A stretch of 64,000 bases of DNA from contig CAVTPF010000017.1 in the NCBI GenBank assembly GCA_963736525.1, forward strand, positions 62,001 through 126,000, written 5' to 3'. The stretch comes from Bog-473 sp963736525 (GTDB lineage: Bacteria > Actinomycetota > Acidimicrobiia > Acidimicrobiales > RAAP-2). A program made the translations under genes and the position numbers. Positions 33,804 through 42,568 of this stretch are shown here, piece by piece. The first letter of the stretch is position 1, and each line of letters starts with the position of its first letter. The notes beneath the pieces are model-generated. The model saw only the letters and a list, made by a program, of their open reading frames with translations, ran no database searches and was not told where the DNA came from.

Positions 33804-34944
33804 CGGGCCGGCGGCCGAGGCACCCCGCGACTTCACCTCCGAGCTCGAAGCGCTGGGTGAGCGGCTGGCCGAGGCCGAGCGCTACCTGGGGCGTGACAAG
33901 CTCGAGGTCAGGCGGGCCGAGCTCGAGGCCCAGGCGGCCCGGCCCGACCTGTGGGACGACCCCGACCACGCGCGGTCGGTCACCAAGGAGCTGGGACGCG
34001 TCGCCGCGGACCTCGACCAGCTCGACGGGCTCCGCACCGCCTTCGACGATGCGCACGCGCTGCTCGAGCTGACCGAGGAGTCGGCGGCCGCGGGCGCCCG
34101 CGACGCCGGGCTCGACACCGAGCTCGTCGAGACAGTGGACTCGCTCGGTGCGCGTCTTGCCGCGCTCGAGCTGCAGTCTCTGTTCTCGGGCGACTACGAC
34201 GAGCTCGACGCCGTGTGCGAAGTCCACGCCGGTGCGGGCGGTACCGACGCGCAGGACTGGACCGAGATGCTGCTGCGCATGTACCAGCGCTGGGCCGAGC
34301 GCCGCGGCTTCAGTGTCGAAGTGGACGAGGCAACCGAGGGGCAGGAGGCGGGGCTGCTGTCGGCCACCTTCATCGTCCACGGCCGCTTCGCCTACGGACT
34401 CTTGGCCACCGAGCGCGGCGTGCATCGCCTCGTCCGCATGTCGCCCTTCGACTCGCAGCACCGGCGCCAGACCAGCTTCGCCTCGGTGGACGTCACCCCG
34501 TTCCTCGAAGACGTGTCCTCCGAGGTCGAGATCGACGAGAAGGACCTGCGTATCGACACCTACCGCTCGTCGGGCGCCGGCGGCCAGCACGTCAACAAGA
34601 CGGACTCGGCGGTACGGCTCACCCACCTGCCGACGGGGATCGTGGTCTCCTGCCAGAACGAGCGCAGCCAGCACCAGAACAAGGCAAAGGCGCTGCAGAT
34701 CCTCGGGGCCAAGCTGGCCGAGCGCGCCCGCGCCGAACGCCGGGCCGAGCTGGATGCGCTGAGCGGCGAGCGCGTCGACAATGCCTGGGGCAACCAGATC
34801 CGCTCCTACGTGCTGGCCCCCTACCAACAGGTGAAGGACCATCGCACGCTCTACGAGACGGGCAACGTCGACGCGGTGCTCGATGGCGACCTCGACGCCT
34901 TCATGGAGGCCGAGCTGCGTCGGCAGCGCGAGGTCGGGGCGTAG
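33790..34944 (+). CDS. prfB: Peptide chain release factor 2
   Basis: RF2 recognises UGA and UAA stops. The 384-residue protein has the RF2-specific SPF tripeptide in RMSPFDSQHRRQ and the catalytic GGQ in SSGAGGQHVNKTDSAVR. The whole chain is in one frame, so the programmed +1 frameshift used by many bacteria is absent, as is usual for actinobacteria. The ATG lies inside the last codons of secA (14-bp overlap), implying translational coupling. Confidence 0.97.
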   Translation: MARPDGPAAEAPRDFTSELEALGERLAEAERYLGRDKLEVRRAELEAQAARPDLWDDPDHARSVTKELGRVAADLDQLDGLRTAFDDAHALLELTEESAAAGARDAGLDTELVETVDSLGARLAALELQSLFSGDYDELDAVCEVHAGAGGTDAQDWTEMLLRMYQRWAERRGFSVEVDEATEGQEAGLLSATFIVHGRFAYGLLATERGVHRLVRMSPFDSQHRRQTSFASVDVTPFLEDVSSEVEIDEKDLRIDTYRSSGAGGQHVNKTDSAVRLTHLPTGIVVSCQNERSQHQNKAKALQILGAKLAERARAERRAELDALSGERVDNAWGNQIRSYVLAPYQQVKDHRTLYETGNVDAVLDGDLDAFMEAELRRQREVGA

Positions 34945-35091
34945 CGCCGCCGGCCGGCGTGCCGAGCGCGACTCCGACGCGGCCCGGACCGCTGTGACCT
35001 GCGCCGGAGCCGGTGACCCGAGATGGCACTGCGGAGTCAGTAGCATTGTGCGGGTGCCCCACCCGCGATCGGGGCGACGTCTCTCTCCCCA

Positions 35092-35820
35092 ATGATCCGA
35101 TTCGAAAACGTCACCAAGACTTACAAGGGCTCGACCGTCGCGCTGCGCGACATCACCGTCGAGATCGAGAAGGGTGAGTTCGTCTTCCTCGTCGGCGCGT
35201 CCGGTTCGGGCAAGACGACGTTCATCAGGTTGCTGCTGCGTGAGGAGCTGCCGGACACGGGGCAGATCCTGGAGGCCGGGCGCAACATCGTGGAGCTGCC
35301 CAAATGGCGGGTCCCCTACCTGCGACGCAACATCGGCTGCGTCTTCCAGGACTTCCGGCTCCTGCCCAACAAGACGGTGTTCGAGAACGTCGCCTTCGCC
35401 CTCGAGGTCATCGGACGTCCACGTCACGTGGTCGCCAACCAGGTGCCCCAGGTGCTCGATCTCGTCGGCCTCGCCGGCAAGCGGGACAACTTGCCGAGTG
35501 AGCTCTCCGGCGGCGAGCAGCAGCGCGTCGCCGTGGCGCGCGCGTTCGTGAACCGACCGCTCATCCTTCTGGCCGACGAGCCCACCGGAAACCTGGACCC
35601 GCAGACGAGCCAGGGGATCATGCAGCTGCTCGACCGGATCAACCGGACGGGTACCACGGTCGTCGTGGCGACCCACGACGAGGTCCTCGTGGACAAGATG
35701 CGCCGGCGCGTCATTGAGCTCAGCAACGGCATGATGGTGCGCGACCAAGCGCGTGGCGTCTACGGGTTCGACGGCGCCGCGCAGCAGACGGCCGACGTGG
35801 CCGCGGGCGGTATGGGCTGA
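35092..35820 (+). CDS. ftsE: Cell-division ABC ATPase FtsE
   Basis: FtsE pairs with FtsX to regulate peptidoglycan hydrolases during division. The 242-residue ATPase has Walker A GASGSGKTT near residue 36-44, the Q-loop in NIGCVFQDFRLLPNKTV, the signature LSGGEQQRVAVARAF, Walker B LILLADEPTGNLD and the switch His in VVVATHDE. The C-terminal 20 residues are a short Ala/Gly tail. A TAGCAT hexamer (35041-35046) about 45 bp upstream is a possible own promoter. It ends 1 bp before ftsX. Confidence 0.97.
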   Translation: MIRFENVTKTYKGSTVALRDITVEIEKGEFVFLVGASGSGKTTFIRLLLREELPDTGQILEAGRNIVELPKWRVPYLRRNIGCVFQDFRLLPNKTVFENVAFALEVIGRPRHVVANQVPQVLDLVGLAGKRDNLPSELSGGEQQRVAVARAFVNRPLILLADEPTGNLDPQTSQGIMQLLDRINRTGTTVVVATHDEVLVDKMRRRVIELSNGMMVRDQARGVYGFDGAAQQTADVAAGGMG

Positions 35821-35821
35821 C

Positions 35822-36709
35822 ATGGCCGTCTCCGTCGACTACGTCGTTCGCGAAACGGCGTCCAACCTGTGGCGCAACCGGCTGATGACCATCGCCGCCA
35901 TTCTCACGGTCGCCGTGTCACTGTCGCTGGTTGGCGCGGCCCTCCTGCTCCGCCAGGGCTCGGCCAACGCAACCGGGACGCTCGAGCGGGGCACCCAGGT
36001 CACCGTCTGGATGAAGCCCGACGCCAACAACCAGGAGATCAACGCCGTCCGCACCCAATTGGCCCAGCTCAACTACGTCGTCCAGCCCTGCGCCTACTGG
36101 GACAAGGCGCGTAACTTCGCCGAGGCCCGCCGCCTGCTGCCGACCGACGTCTTCCAGGCGACCACCCAGTCCGAGATGCCCACCTCTTACTGGTGCACCC
36201 CGGTTGCGCTCACCGATGCGGCCCAGGTCGTGCGCACCTTCACCGGAACGGCCGGCGTCTTGTCGGTGACCGAACCACAGCAGACCATCCACAACGAGGA
36301 GACGGTCATCAACGTCTCGAAGTGGGTATGCCTCGGCGTCGCCATCGTCCTGATCGTCTCCGCCGCGGTCCTCATCCTCAACACCATCCGCATGGCGATC
36401 TTTGCCAGGCGCCGGGAGGTGTCGGTGATGAAGCTCGTCGGCGCCACGAACTGGTTCATCCGCGTGCCCTTCATGTCCGAGGGTCTGCTGCAGGGCTTCG
36501 TCGGGTCGTTACTGGCGGCCTTCGTCGTCTATTTCGTCTACCTCTTCATCAACCACGAGGGGAGCGGACGGAGCACGAGCAACATCTTCACCGCGATGCA
36601 CATGACCGCTTCTGAGATGCTGCTCACGAACGTCGTGGTGGTGATCGTGGGGATGGCGATTGGCTCCCTCGGCTCGGCCATCGCCATCCGGCGTTTCCTC
36701 GACGTCTAG
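35822..36709 (+). CDS. ftsX: Cell-division ABC permease FtsX
   Basis: The ATG at 35822 follows the ftsE stop by 1 bp. The 295-residue protein has the FtsX layout. A cytoplasmic start (VSVDYVVRETASNLWRNR) leads into helix 1 (about 22-44). A large outer domain (about 45-175) follows, with Cys90 and Cys125 able to form a disulfide. Three more helices follow, with RRREVSVMKLVGATNWFIRVPF between helices 2 and 3. In actinobacteria the outer domain binds a NlpC/P60 or similar hydrolase; no such gene follows here, because the next gene is on the other strand. Confidence 0.97.
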   Translation: MAVSVDYVVRETASNLWRNRLMTIAAILTVAVSLSLVGAALLLRQGSANATGTLERGTQVTVWMKPDANNQEINAVRTQLAQLNYVVQPCAYWDKARNFAEARRLLPTDVFQATTQSEMPTSYWCTPVALTDAAQVVRTFTGTAGVLSVTEPQQTIHNEETVINVSKWVCLGVAIVLIVSAAVLILNTIRMAIFARRREVSVMKLVGATNWFIRVPFMSEGLLQGFVGSLLAAFVVYFVYLFINHEGSGRSTSNIFTAMHMTASEMLLTNVVVVIVGMAIGSLGSAIAIRRFLDV

Positions 36710-36748
36710 CGATCCTTCGCCGGCACGGCCTCAGGCATGGGCTCGGCC

Positions 36749-38698
36749 TCAGGCATCGGCTTGGACGCAGTCGTACACGCGCATGGTTCGCCCCCCGATG
36801 TCGCGATCCGGGCCGCTGTCGCGGGGAGATCGGCAGTGGGCCAGGACCCACAGCATGTCGGGGTTGCGCGTCCGGGGCGCGACCGCCACCAGGACCACGG
36901 CCACCCTGCCCGCGCGGACGTCACCGACGAACTGCGCCAGCGTCGGGCTCGGCACCCTTCCGGAGAATCCGCCGACCGGGAGGAACTCCCGGCCGGTGTC
37001 GAGGATGGGGATGCTCGATGCAGAGGAGGTCTCGTTGGTGATGACGCTGACCGATGGCGGGACCCTGGCCGCGACGCGCTGGAGCTCGGCGGCGATGGCG
37101 GCCTCCTGGGCACTGGCGGCGCGGTCCTGTGCGCTCAACGCGGCCGACTGGTAGGGCGAATCGAAGGGCCCGAGCTCGGCGGCCACGACGGTCGCCGATG
37201 CCCAGCCCGATCCGACGAAGAGGGCGGCGGCCGACAGGCCCACAGCGGCATCCGCCGCCCAGCGCCAAGGCGCGGGGAGCAGTGACCACGCGGTGACCGC
37301 AACCGCGGCCAGGGCGAGCACGATAACGCTGGCCGTCACCCAGAGCCGCACCCCCGCGGAGGCCGGAAGCAGAGAGAACGTGTAGGCCGTGCCCGCGGCA
37401 ACCGTGCCCAGCAGTACGGCACGCGTGGCGCGGCGGTCGCGCCTCCGCCAGGCGACGGTCAGGCCCATGCCGCACAGCGCGGCGATCGGCGGCGCGAGCG
37501 CTGCCAGGTAGTACGAGTTGATCAGACTCGACGACGCGAAGAAGCACCAGGTGAAGAACAGCCACGCCGCCCACAGGAGGGCAGCCGCCCGCAACGCGTC
37601 GGTGCGGGGCTCCCGCCGACGCGTGACCACGACGGCGGCGAACGCCATGGCTGCCGGGAGGAGCATCCAGTCGACGTCCCGCCCGAAGGAGCCGTTGAGG
37701 AAGCGACCCGGACCGCGGGGCAGCGCCACTGTGTCACCGAGCCCGGCCGACTGTCCCCTGACCGCGGCGGGGGGTGGGCTGCACCCTGGTTGGTCGAGGG
37801 TGTCACCGGTGAGCCGGTCCGCGCCGTTGTAGAGAAACACCTGGCTGAACACGGAGTTGTTGCAGCTGCCGTCCACGTAGGGCCGGTCGTGAGCGGGAAC
37901 CGCGGTGACGAGCAGCATGAAGGAGAGCGAGACGCCGAGGGCGACGAGCGCCGAGAGCACCACATGGCCCAGCCGCCGCGACAAGGTGGGCACCGGCGCC
38001 GCCAACAGGTACGCCAGGTAGAGGGCGGGGAGCACGAGCCAGGCCTGGAGCATCTTGGTCTGGAAGGCCAGTCCCACCCACGCTCCCGCCACCAACAGGT
38101 GGGACAGCCGCCCGGTCATGAACGCCTCGGTGGCGGCGTCGGCGGCCAGCACCAACAGGAGGATGAGCAGTGAGTCGGAGATGTTGCCGCGGTTGAGCAG
38201 GATCGTGACCGGGGTGGCGGCGAGCGCGACGGCCGAGGCCAGCCCGGCGGCCGCACCGGCGATCCGTCGAACGGCCCGGTAGAGCACGAGGACGGTCAAG
38301 GTGCCCTCGACCGCCTGCGGCAGCGCCAGGGACCAGACGTGGAATCCGAACGCACGCACGGACAGGGCCTGGACCCAGAACGCGCCGGGCAGCTTGTCGA
38401 CGGTGATCGTTCCCCAGGGATCGAAGGCGCCGAAGAGGAAGTTGTGCCAGCTTTCCGACATGCTGCGCACGGCGCCCGCGTAGAAGGTCTCGAGGGTGGC
38501 GTTGTCGATCCCCCACGTATAGGAGAGGGCCGCCAGCGCGGCCACCAGCAGGAGCGCCGGCCGGGCCCACCCCGGCTGGTCGGCCGGCGACCGCCAGAAC
38601 TGCCAACGGCTCCGCCGCTCCGCCGGTGGGACATCGATAGGGGCGTCGTCGACTGCGCCAGGTGCCCGGAGCGTCAGCCCCCCGACCGCGTCCCCCAT
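36749..38698 (-). CDS. GT39/ArnT-like membrane glycosyltransferase
   Basis: The 649-residue protein is a polytopic GT-C enzyme of the type that moves mannose or a related sugar from a polyprenyl carrier to an outer-surface acceptor. After a 50-residue cytoplasmic start come about 11-13 helices. The first loop holds TFYAGAVRSMSESWHNFLFG followed by DPWGTITVDKLPGAFWVQ; its acidic residues are the likely catalytic site. The C-terminal soluble part contains FLPVGGFSGRVPSPTLAQF, typical of the YkcB-like actinobacterial subgroup. Glycan and acceptor are unknown. It is convergent with ftsX, 39 bp apart. Confidence 0.88.
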   Translation of the reverse strand: MGDAVGGLTLRAPGAVDDAPIDVPPAERRSRWQFWRSPADQPGWARPALLLVAALAALSYTWGIDNATLETFYAGAVRSMSESWHNFLFGAFDPWGTITVDKLPGAFWVQALSVRAFGFHVWSLALPQAVEGTLTVLVLYRAVRRIAGAAAGLASAVALAATPVTILLNRGNISDSLLILLLVLAADAATEAFMTGRLSHLLVAGAWVGLAFQTKMLQAWLVLPALYLAYLLAAPVPTLSRRLGHVVLSALVALGVSLSFMLLVTAVPAHDRPYVDGSCNNSVFSQVFLYNGADRLTGDTLDQPGCSPPPAAVRGQSAGLGDTVALPRGPGRFLNGSFGRDVDWMLLPAAMAFAAVVVTRRREPRTDALRAAALLWAAWLFFTWCFFASSSLINSYYLAALAPPIAALCGMGLTVAWRRRDRRATRAVLLGTVAAGTAYTFSLLPASAGVRLWVTASVIVLALAAVAVTAWSLLPAPWRWAADAAVGLSAAALFVGSGWASATVVAAELGPFDSPYQSAALSAQDRAASAQEAAIAAELQRVAARVPPSVSVITNETSSASSIPILDTGREFLPVGGFSGRVPSPTLAQFVGDVRAGRVAVVLVAVAPRTRNPDMLWVLAHCRSPRDSGPDRDIGGRTMRVYDCVQADA

Positions 38699-38707
38699 AC
38701 TCGGGGC

Positions 38708-38713
38708 AACCTA
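38708..38713 (-). promoter_or_regulatory. Possible -10 hexamer for the glycosyltransferase gene
   Basis: On the minus strand TAGGTT ends 9 nt before the ATG at 38698, with no clear ribosome-binding site between. Confidence 0.35.
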
Positions 38714-38802
38714 CCTGACCCCGGGGTGCGTCAGGGTGCGATCTGGTTGCCGTGCCGGAGCATGCGCGCCGGCAGGACGAGCCCCGTGCCAGAGTGGTTA
38801 AC

Positions 38803-39066
38803 GTGGACCCGGTGTCCAACGGATCCCGGCCGGATCTTTCCCGGTCGCGCTTTCTCTGCAACGTCCCCCGCAAGGTCTCGCTCTGCTTCATCGCGCTGGC
38901 GGTTGCCGCGCTGGTCATCGGCGGAGGCTTTGCCGAAATCAGCTCGGACGGCGCGCCGACCACGCTCGAGACGGCCGTGGTGCGCTACATCATCATCGGA
39001 TCGCTGGTGATGAGCGCGATCGCCTACGTGATCGGCGGCCGGGTGCAAGCCGACCGGCGCGGGTAG
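38803..39066 (+). CDS. Small two-helix membrane protein, unknown function
   Basis: About 87 residues with two hydrophobic segments (VSLCFIALAVAALVIGGG and IIIGSLVMSAIAYVIGG) separated by a short polar loop, and a positively charged N-terminus (NVPRKVS). The exact start is unclear: GTG codons at 38794 and 38803 are both possible, and no strong ribosome-binding site is seen. I recognise no family. It is convergent with the lipoprotein gene. Confidence 0.5.
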   Translation: MDPVSNGSRPDLSRSRFLCNVPRKVSLCFIALAVAALVIGGGFAEISSDGAPTTLETAVVRYIIIGSLVMSAIAYVIGGRVQADRRG

Positions 39067-39084
39067 TCGTAGGCGGGTTCGGGT

Positions 39085-39768
39085 TCAGTTCCAGACCTTG
39101 TCGATCTGGAACGAGCTGAAGGGGCTCGACGTACTCTCCTGGACCTGACACGCGGCGCTCCACCACGGCGTGGCGGGTTGGGGAGCGTGGCAGTCAGCGA
39201 CCGGGTTCGTCGCCCCGGGGCTGAGGCAGGCAAACGGGCCCAGGTCGCCCCAGGCCGCGTTGACCAATACGCAGACCTGGCCGTCGGACAGCTGCATCGC
39301 CCACGGGCGTGTCGCCGGGGCACCGGACGGCGCAGCAGGCAGGGCGCCCACGTCGAACTCCACGTCGTCGTCCACGGTGGGATCGGCGACGCACACGAGC
39401 GGGCCGGTGGTCGCGTGGGGCGGAGCGAAGCAGGGGTCGTAGATCATGGAGCTCCCGTGCGCGAAGCAGCGGTACGACGTGGTGCCTGCCACACCCGGTG
39501 AGACGCACGTCCCGGTCACCTTCTGGACCAGGTTCACCTCTGGAGAGATGGTGCCCCGGGCCGAGTACGGATCGAAGCCGACCTGCTGTGTCCCCGGGGC
39601 CGTGGTGGTCGTGCTGGCCGAAGCCGTCGACGTGCTGACCGCCACCGACGTGGTGGTCGAGCCCGCGGAGCCGGGGTTGGATCCACCGCCGCAGGCGGCC
39701 AGCACGATTGCCATCAGCGACAGCGCGATGCCACAGGAGGCTCGACCTGGCGGCCTGCGGATGAGCAC
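39085..39768 (-). CDS. Putative lipoprotein, Cys-rich, unknown function
   Basis: I take the GTG at 39768 as start, because it places a clean lipoprotein signal peptide at the N-terminus: RRPPGRASCG, hydrophobic IALSLMAIV, then the lipobox LAAC. A Ser/Thr-rich linker follows, then a roughly 160-residue outer domain with eight cysteines, several Trp and DPCFAPP and QVCVLVNAAWGDLGPFACLSPG. This pattern is common in secreted actinobacterial proteins whose activity is not known. The 54 upstream codons of the open frame look like shadow. Confidence 0.72.
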   Translation of the reverse strand: MLIRRPPGRASCGIALSLMAIVLAACGGGSNPGSAGSTTTSVAVSTSTASASTTTTAPGTQQVGFDPYSARGTISPEVNLVQKVTGTCVSPGVAGTTSYRCFAHGSSMIYDPCFAPPHATTGPLVCVADPTVDDDVEFDVGALPAAPSGAPATRPWAMQLSDGQVCVLVNAAWGDLGPFACLSPGATNPVADCHAPQPATPWWSAACQVQESTSSPFSSFQIDKVWN

Positions 39769-39850
39769 GGCTTGATGTTCCCACAGTCCGACCACGCCAC
39801 ACCGGAACGTCCGCGCCGTACAGCGCGGACTTGGGCCAGACTGTCGTGCC

Positions 39851-40072
39851 ATGGGGCGTGCCAACGACAAGCCGCGAAAGCCGAGGCGCCGTCTGCGCAA
39901 GGTGCCCAAGTACGAGGAGCCCAACAGCATTCCGGCAGCGGGCCTGACGGGCAGCAGCGGCGGTTCGTTCGGATCGCGCTATGGGCACTCGGCCGATCAC
40001 CATCACCAGAAGACCCCTGGTCGCCTCGGCGCCTTCTTCTTACGCTGGCTGGGGCTGAAGCAGAAGCCGTAG
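39851..40072 (+). CDS. Small basic hypothetical protein
   Basis: A 73-residue frame rich in Lys/Arg at both ends (NDKPRKPRRRLRKVPKYEEP; FFLRWLGLKQKP), with a Gly/Ser/His-rich middle containing four consecutive-region histidines (HSADHHHQK). No family is recognised and no clear ribosome-binding site is seen. Codon use is not very informative at this length. It may be real because it fills an otherwise empty gap. Confidence 0.4.
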   Translation: MGRANDKPRKPRRRLRKVPKYEEPNSIPAAGLTGSSGGSFGSRYGHSADHHHQKTPGRLGAFFLRWLGLKQKP

Positions 40073-40196
40073 CGCGGGGCCACCGCCGGAAACTTTCCAC
40101 CCGCGGCAAGCCCCCGGGCAAGGTTCGCAGCAAGGAGGGGTTGCCAAGCTCCGTCGTGCCGCTCCACCGGGGGGCGCGACGAAAGCGAGGGACCAC

Positions 40197-40619
40197 ATGG
40201 CCAATACGACGACGATCACCGGGAATCTGACCCGCGAGCCGGAGATTCGCTACACGAGGGAGGGGCAGGCGACCGCTCAGCTCGGGGTGGCCGTCAGCCG
40301 CCGCTGGCTGGACCGCACGAGCCAGGAATGGCAGGAGTCGACGTCTTTCTTCGACGTGATCTGCTGGCGCGACCTGGCCGAGAACGTGGCGCTCAGCCTG
40401 ACCAAGGGCATGCGCGTCGTGGTCACCGGGCGGCTGGAGCAGCGGACCTGGGAGACCGAGGAGGGGGAGCACCGGTCCAAGGTCGAGATCACGGCCGACG
40501 AGGTCGGCCCCAGCCTGCGTTTTGCCACCGCCGAGGTGCACAAGGTGGAGCGCCGGGGTATGGGTGCCGACAGCGCCGACGGTGATGTGACGGCCGACGC
40601 CACGCCCGTCGAGGCGTGA
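40197..40619 (+). CDS. ssb: Single-stranded DNA-binding protein
   Basis: The 140-residue protein is an OB-fold SSB: NTTTITGNLTREPEIRYTREG, then FFDVICWRDLAENVALSL and KGMRVVVTGRLEQRTWE. It is shorter than the replication SSB of most actinobacteria. Its tail lacks the acidic D-D-I-P-F tip that docks partner proteins, ending instead TADATPVEA. It is not next to rpsF/rpsR, the usual place of the main ssb, so it may be a second SSB. GAGGGA lies 5 nt before the ATG. Confidence 0.92.
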   Translation: MANTTTITGNLTREPEIRYTREGQATAQLGVAVSRRWLDRTSQEWQESTSFFDVICWRDLAENVALSLTKGMRVVVTGRLEQRTWETEEGEHRSKVEITADEVGPSLRFATAEVHKVERRGMGADSADGDVTADATPVEA

Positions 40620-40855
40620 ATGTCGCCCTGGCTGATCACGACATCGCCGTGGTGGCCGGTGATCACGACGAACATGGCGCGCGCCGCAGCGTGTGCGTGG
40701 GCTCGCCCCTGGGCTGACGCCGCGGTAGCCGTGACTCTCGTCGTCGGCTGCGCGGCATTGGCTCGGCTCCGCTCCCGGGATGACCGGGCCGAACATTCGA
40801 GCTTCTGAAGGACGAGGTCGTCGAGATGGGCCCGAGTTGGGCGGCGGGCCGAAGC
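40620..40855. other. Convergent intergenic region between ssb and msrB
   Basis: About 235 bp. It holds two direct copies of TGATCACGAC (40633-40642 and 40660-40669), each with the palindrome TGATCA. A 62-codon frame here has no family resemblance. No clear terminator hairpin with a U-run is visible. Confidence 0.4.
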
Positions 40856-41332
40856 TCAGTCCACGGCGTCGCTCTGGACGCTCTCGGCTTCGCCCTCGCG
40901 GTCGCTCTGGGGCTCATAGGTGAGGGACAGCGAGTTGACGCAGTAGCGCAGCCCCGTAGCGGTCGGGCCGTCGGGGAACACATGTCCCAGGTGGCCCCCG
41001 CAGCGGGCACAGAGAATCTCGGTGCGGGTCATGCCGAAGGCGCGGTCCGACCGCTCCACGATGGTGCCCGCCGCGCGGGCCCGGTCGAAGCTCGGCCAAC
41101 CCGACCCCGAGTCGAACTTGGCATCCGAATCGAACAGCTCGGCTCCGCACCCAGCGCAGCGGAAGACACCCTCACCGTCGACGTGGAGCAATTCCCCGGA
41201 CCAGGCGGGTTCCGTGCCGGCACGGCGCAGCACCGCATACCGGTCGGCCGACAACTCCTGCTTCCATTCCTCGTCAGACTTCACGACCTCGAAGGTCGTC
41301 TCGTCGTGCTTTACGGACTTGCGTGTGAACAT
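40856..41332 (-). CDS. msrB: Peptide methionine-(R)-sulfoxide reductase MsrB
   Basis: MsrB repairs R-methionine sulfoxide in proteins. The 158-residue chain has the two zinc-binding pairs CAGC (59-62) and CARC (108-111), the core SGSGWPSF, GGHLGHVF, and the catalytic Cys131 in RYCVNSLSL. It is complete apart from a short variable tail. AAAGG lies about 7 nt before the ATG. Confidence 0.96.
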   Translation of the reverse strand: MFTRKSVKHDETTFEVVKSDEEWKQELSADRYAVLRRAGTEPAWSGELLHVDGEGVFRCAGCGAELFDSDAKFDSGSGWPSFDRARAAGTIVERSDRAFGMTRTEILCARCGGHLGHVFPDGPTATGLRYCVNSLSLTYEPQSDREGEAESVQSDAVD

Positions 41333-41371
41333 TGGAGACCTTTCTTTCCGCCGGGTTCAACCGGTCGGCGA

Positions 41372-42565
41372 TCAGAAGTATTTCGGTTCCACCCCGACGG
41401 AGGCGTAGATCGCTCTGACGATTCCATGGGCCCTGGGGTCGCCGAGGACCCCTTCGGCCATCTTGTTCATGACGTAGCCGACGGCGAGGCCGTTCTCGGG
41501 GTCGGCGAAGCCATAGGAGCCGCCTGCCCCCGCGTGGCCGAAGGAACCCTCCGCGCCGAACGGTGCCTCGGGGCTCGAGCGCCAGAAGCCGAGTCCGATC
41601 TTCTGCTGGAGCGGGAAGCCGGCCGATCCGAACACCTGGTCCGGCCCGAACGTCAGCACGGTGCGGGCGCGCTCCGCCTGGTCCCTCGAGAGCAGGGGCG
41701 TGGCCGGCCCGCCTTCCACGGTCCCGATCAGGCCCGCATACAGGCGGGACAGCGAGACTGCATTGGTGATGCCGTTGCCCCCGGGCACCTCGGCGGCGTG
41801 CCAGGCGGGGCGGTTCATCCAGACGCCGTCCCGGAACGCACCGCCCATGTTGAGGGCACGGGCCAGCAGTGTGGAGGAGTAGCCCGGCGTGCCACCGCCG
41901 CCACCGGCAATTGGCGCTGCGACGATGGGGGAGACCCGCGGCTCGAGGTCTTCGGGAAGCCCGATGAAGAACTCGAGACCGAGCGGTCCCGCCACCTCCT
42001 CGGCGAAGAACGTGCCGAGCGAGCGCCCGCTGACGCGGCGCACCACCTCGCCGACGAGATAGCCGTAGGTCAACGCGTGGTAGCCGTGCGCGGTCCCGGG
42101 CTCCCAAAAGGGAGTCTGGACGGCCAGCGCGTCGATGACCGGGTCCCAGGCCTGCACCTCTTCTGGCGTGAGGGCGAGGTCGATGGCCGGTAGCCCCGCC
42201 TGGTGCGACAGGAGATGACGGACCGGGAGTGCCGCCTTCCCGGCCGCGGCGAACTCGGGCCAGTAGTCGGTGACGGGAGCATCCATGTCGAGCTGGCCGC
42301 GCTGGGCGAGCAGGTTGGCGCAGGCGGCCGTGGCGCCCTTCGTCGAGGAGAAGACCAGCTGCAGGGTGTCTGGACCGTAGGGCCGCGTGCCGTCCCGATC
42401 GAAGGAGCCGCCGCACAGATCCACGACCTTGCGACCGCCGAGGTGCACGCACAGGGCGGCACCGACTTCGCGGCCGCGGTCGAAATTGCGCACGAAGGCC
42501 TCGCGCACCGCCTCGAAGCCCGGCTCCACCATGCCGGTCACCGGCGAACCGGGTTGATCGCTCAC
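41372..42565 (-). CDS. Serine hydrolase, beta-lactamase/EstB family
   Basis: The 397-residue protein has the class C beta-lactamase fold used by many esterases. The Ser-x-x-Lys motif is SSTK at residues 73-76, the Tyr motif region is YHALTYGYLVGEVVRRV, and FGHAGAGGSYGFADPENGLAVGYVMN supplies the third (Lys-Thr-Gly-like) strand, here HAG. RHLLSHQAGLP is typical of the family. Lipid or secondary-metabolite ester hydrolysis is more likely than antibiotic resistance. The GTG at 42565 lies 3 bp after the amidohydrolase stop, so the two form an operon. Confidence 0.9.
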   Translation of the reverse strand: MSDQPGSPVTGMVEPGFEAVREAFVRNFDRGREVGAALCVHLGGRKVVDLCGGSFDRDGTRPYGPDTLQLVFSSTKGATAACANLLAQRGQLDMDAPVTDYWPEFAAAGKAALPVRHLLSHQAGLPAIDLALTPEEVQAWDPVIDALAVQTPFWEPGTAHGYHALTYGYLVGEVVRRVSGRSLGTFFAEEVAGPLGLEFFIGLPEDLEPRVSPIVAAPIAGGGGGTPGYSSTLLARALNMGGAFRDGVWMNRPAWHAAEVPGGNGITNAVSLSRLYAGLIGTVEGGPATPLLSRDQAERARTVLTFGPDQVFGSAGFPLQQKIGLGFWRSSPEAPFGAEGSFGHAGAGGSYGFADPENGLAVGYVMNKMAEGVLGDPRAHGIVRAIYASVGVEPKYF

Positions 42566-42568
42566 GGG

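Noticed and set aside
30546..33836. 1096-codon open frame antisense to secA
   Set aside because: It is the mirror of a high-GC gene whose third positions avoid stops. Its translation is His/Leu/Val/Asp-rich with no family motif, while secA on the other strand is complete.
33790..33900. Programmed +1 frameshift in prfB
   Set aside because: The reading frame is continuous from the ATG; no internal UGA or slippery CUUUGA site is seen.
33670..35823. 717-codon minus-strand frame over prfB and ftsE
   Set aside because: Antisense shadow; both plus-strand genes are certain.
40620..40808. 62-codon frame after ssb
   Set aside because: Starts directly at the ssb stop without a ribosome-binding site; composition is Ala/Trp/Arg-rich and resembles no family.
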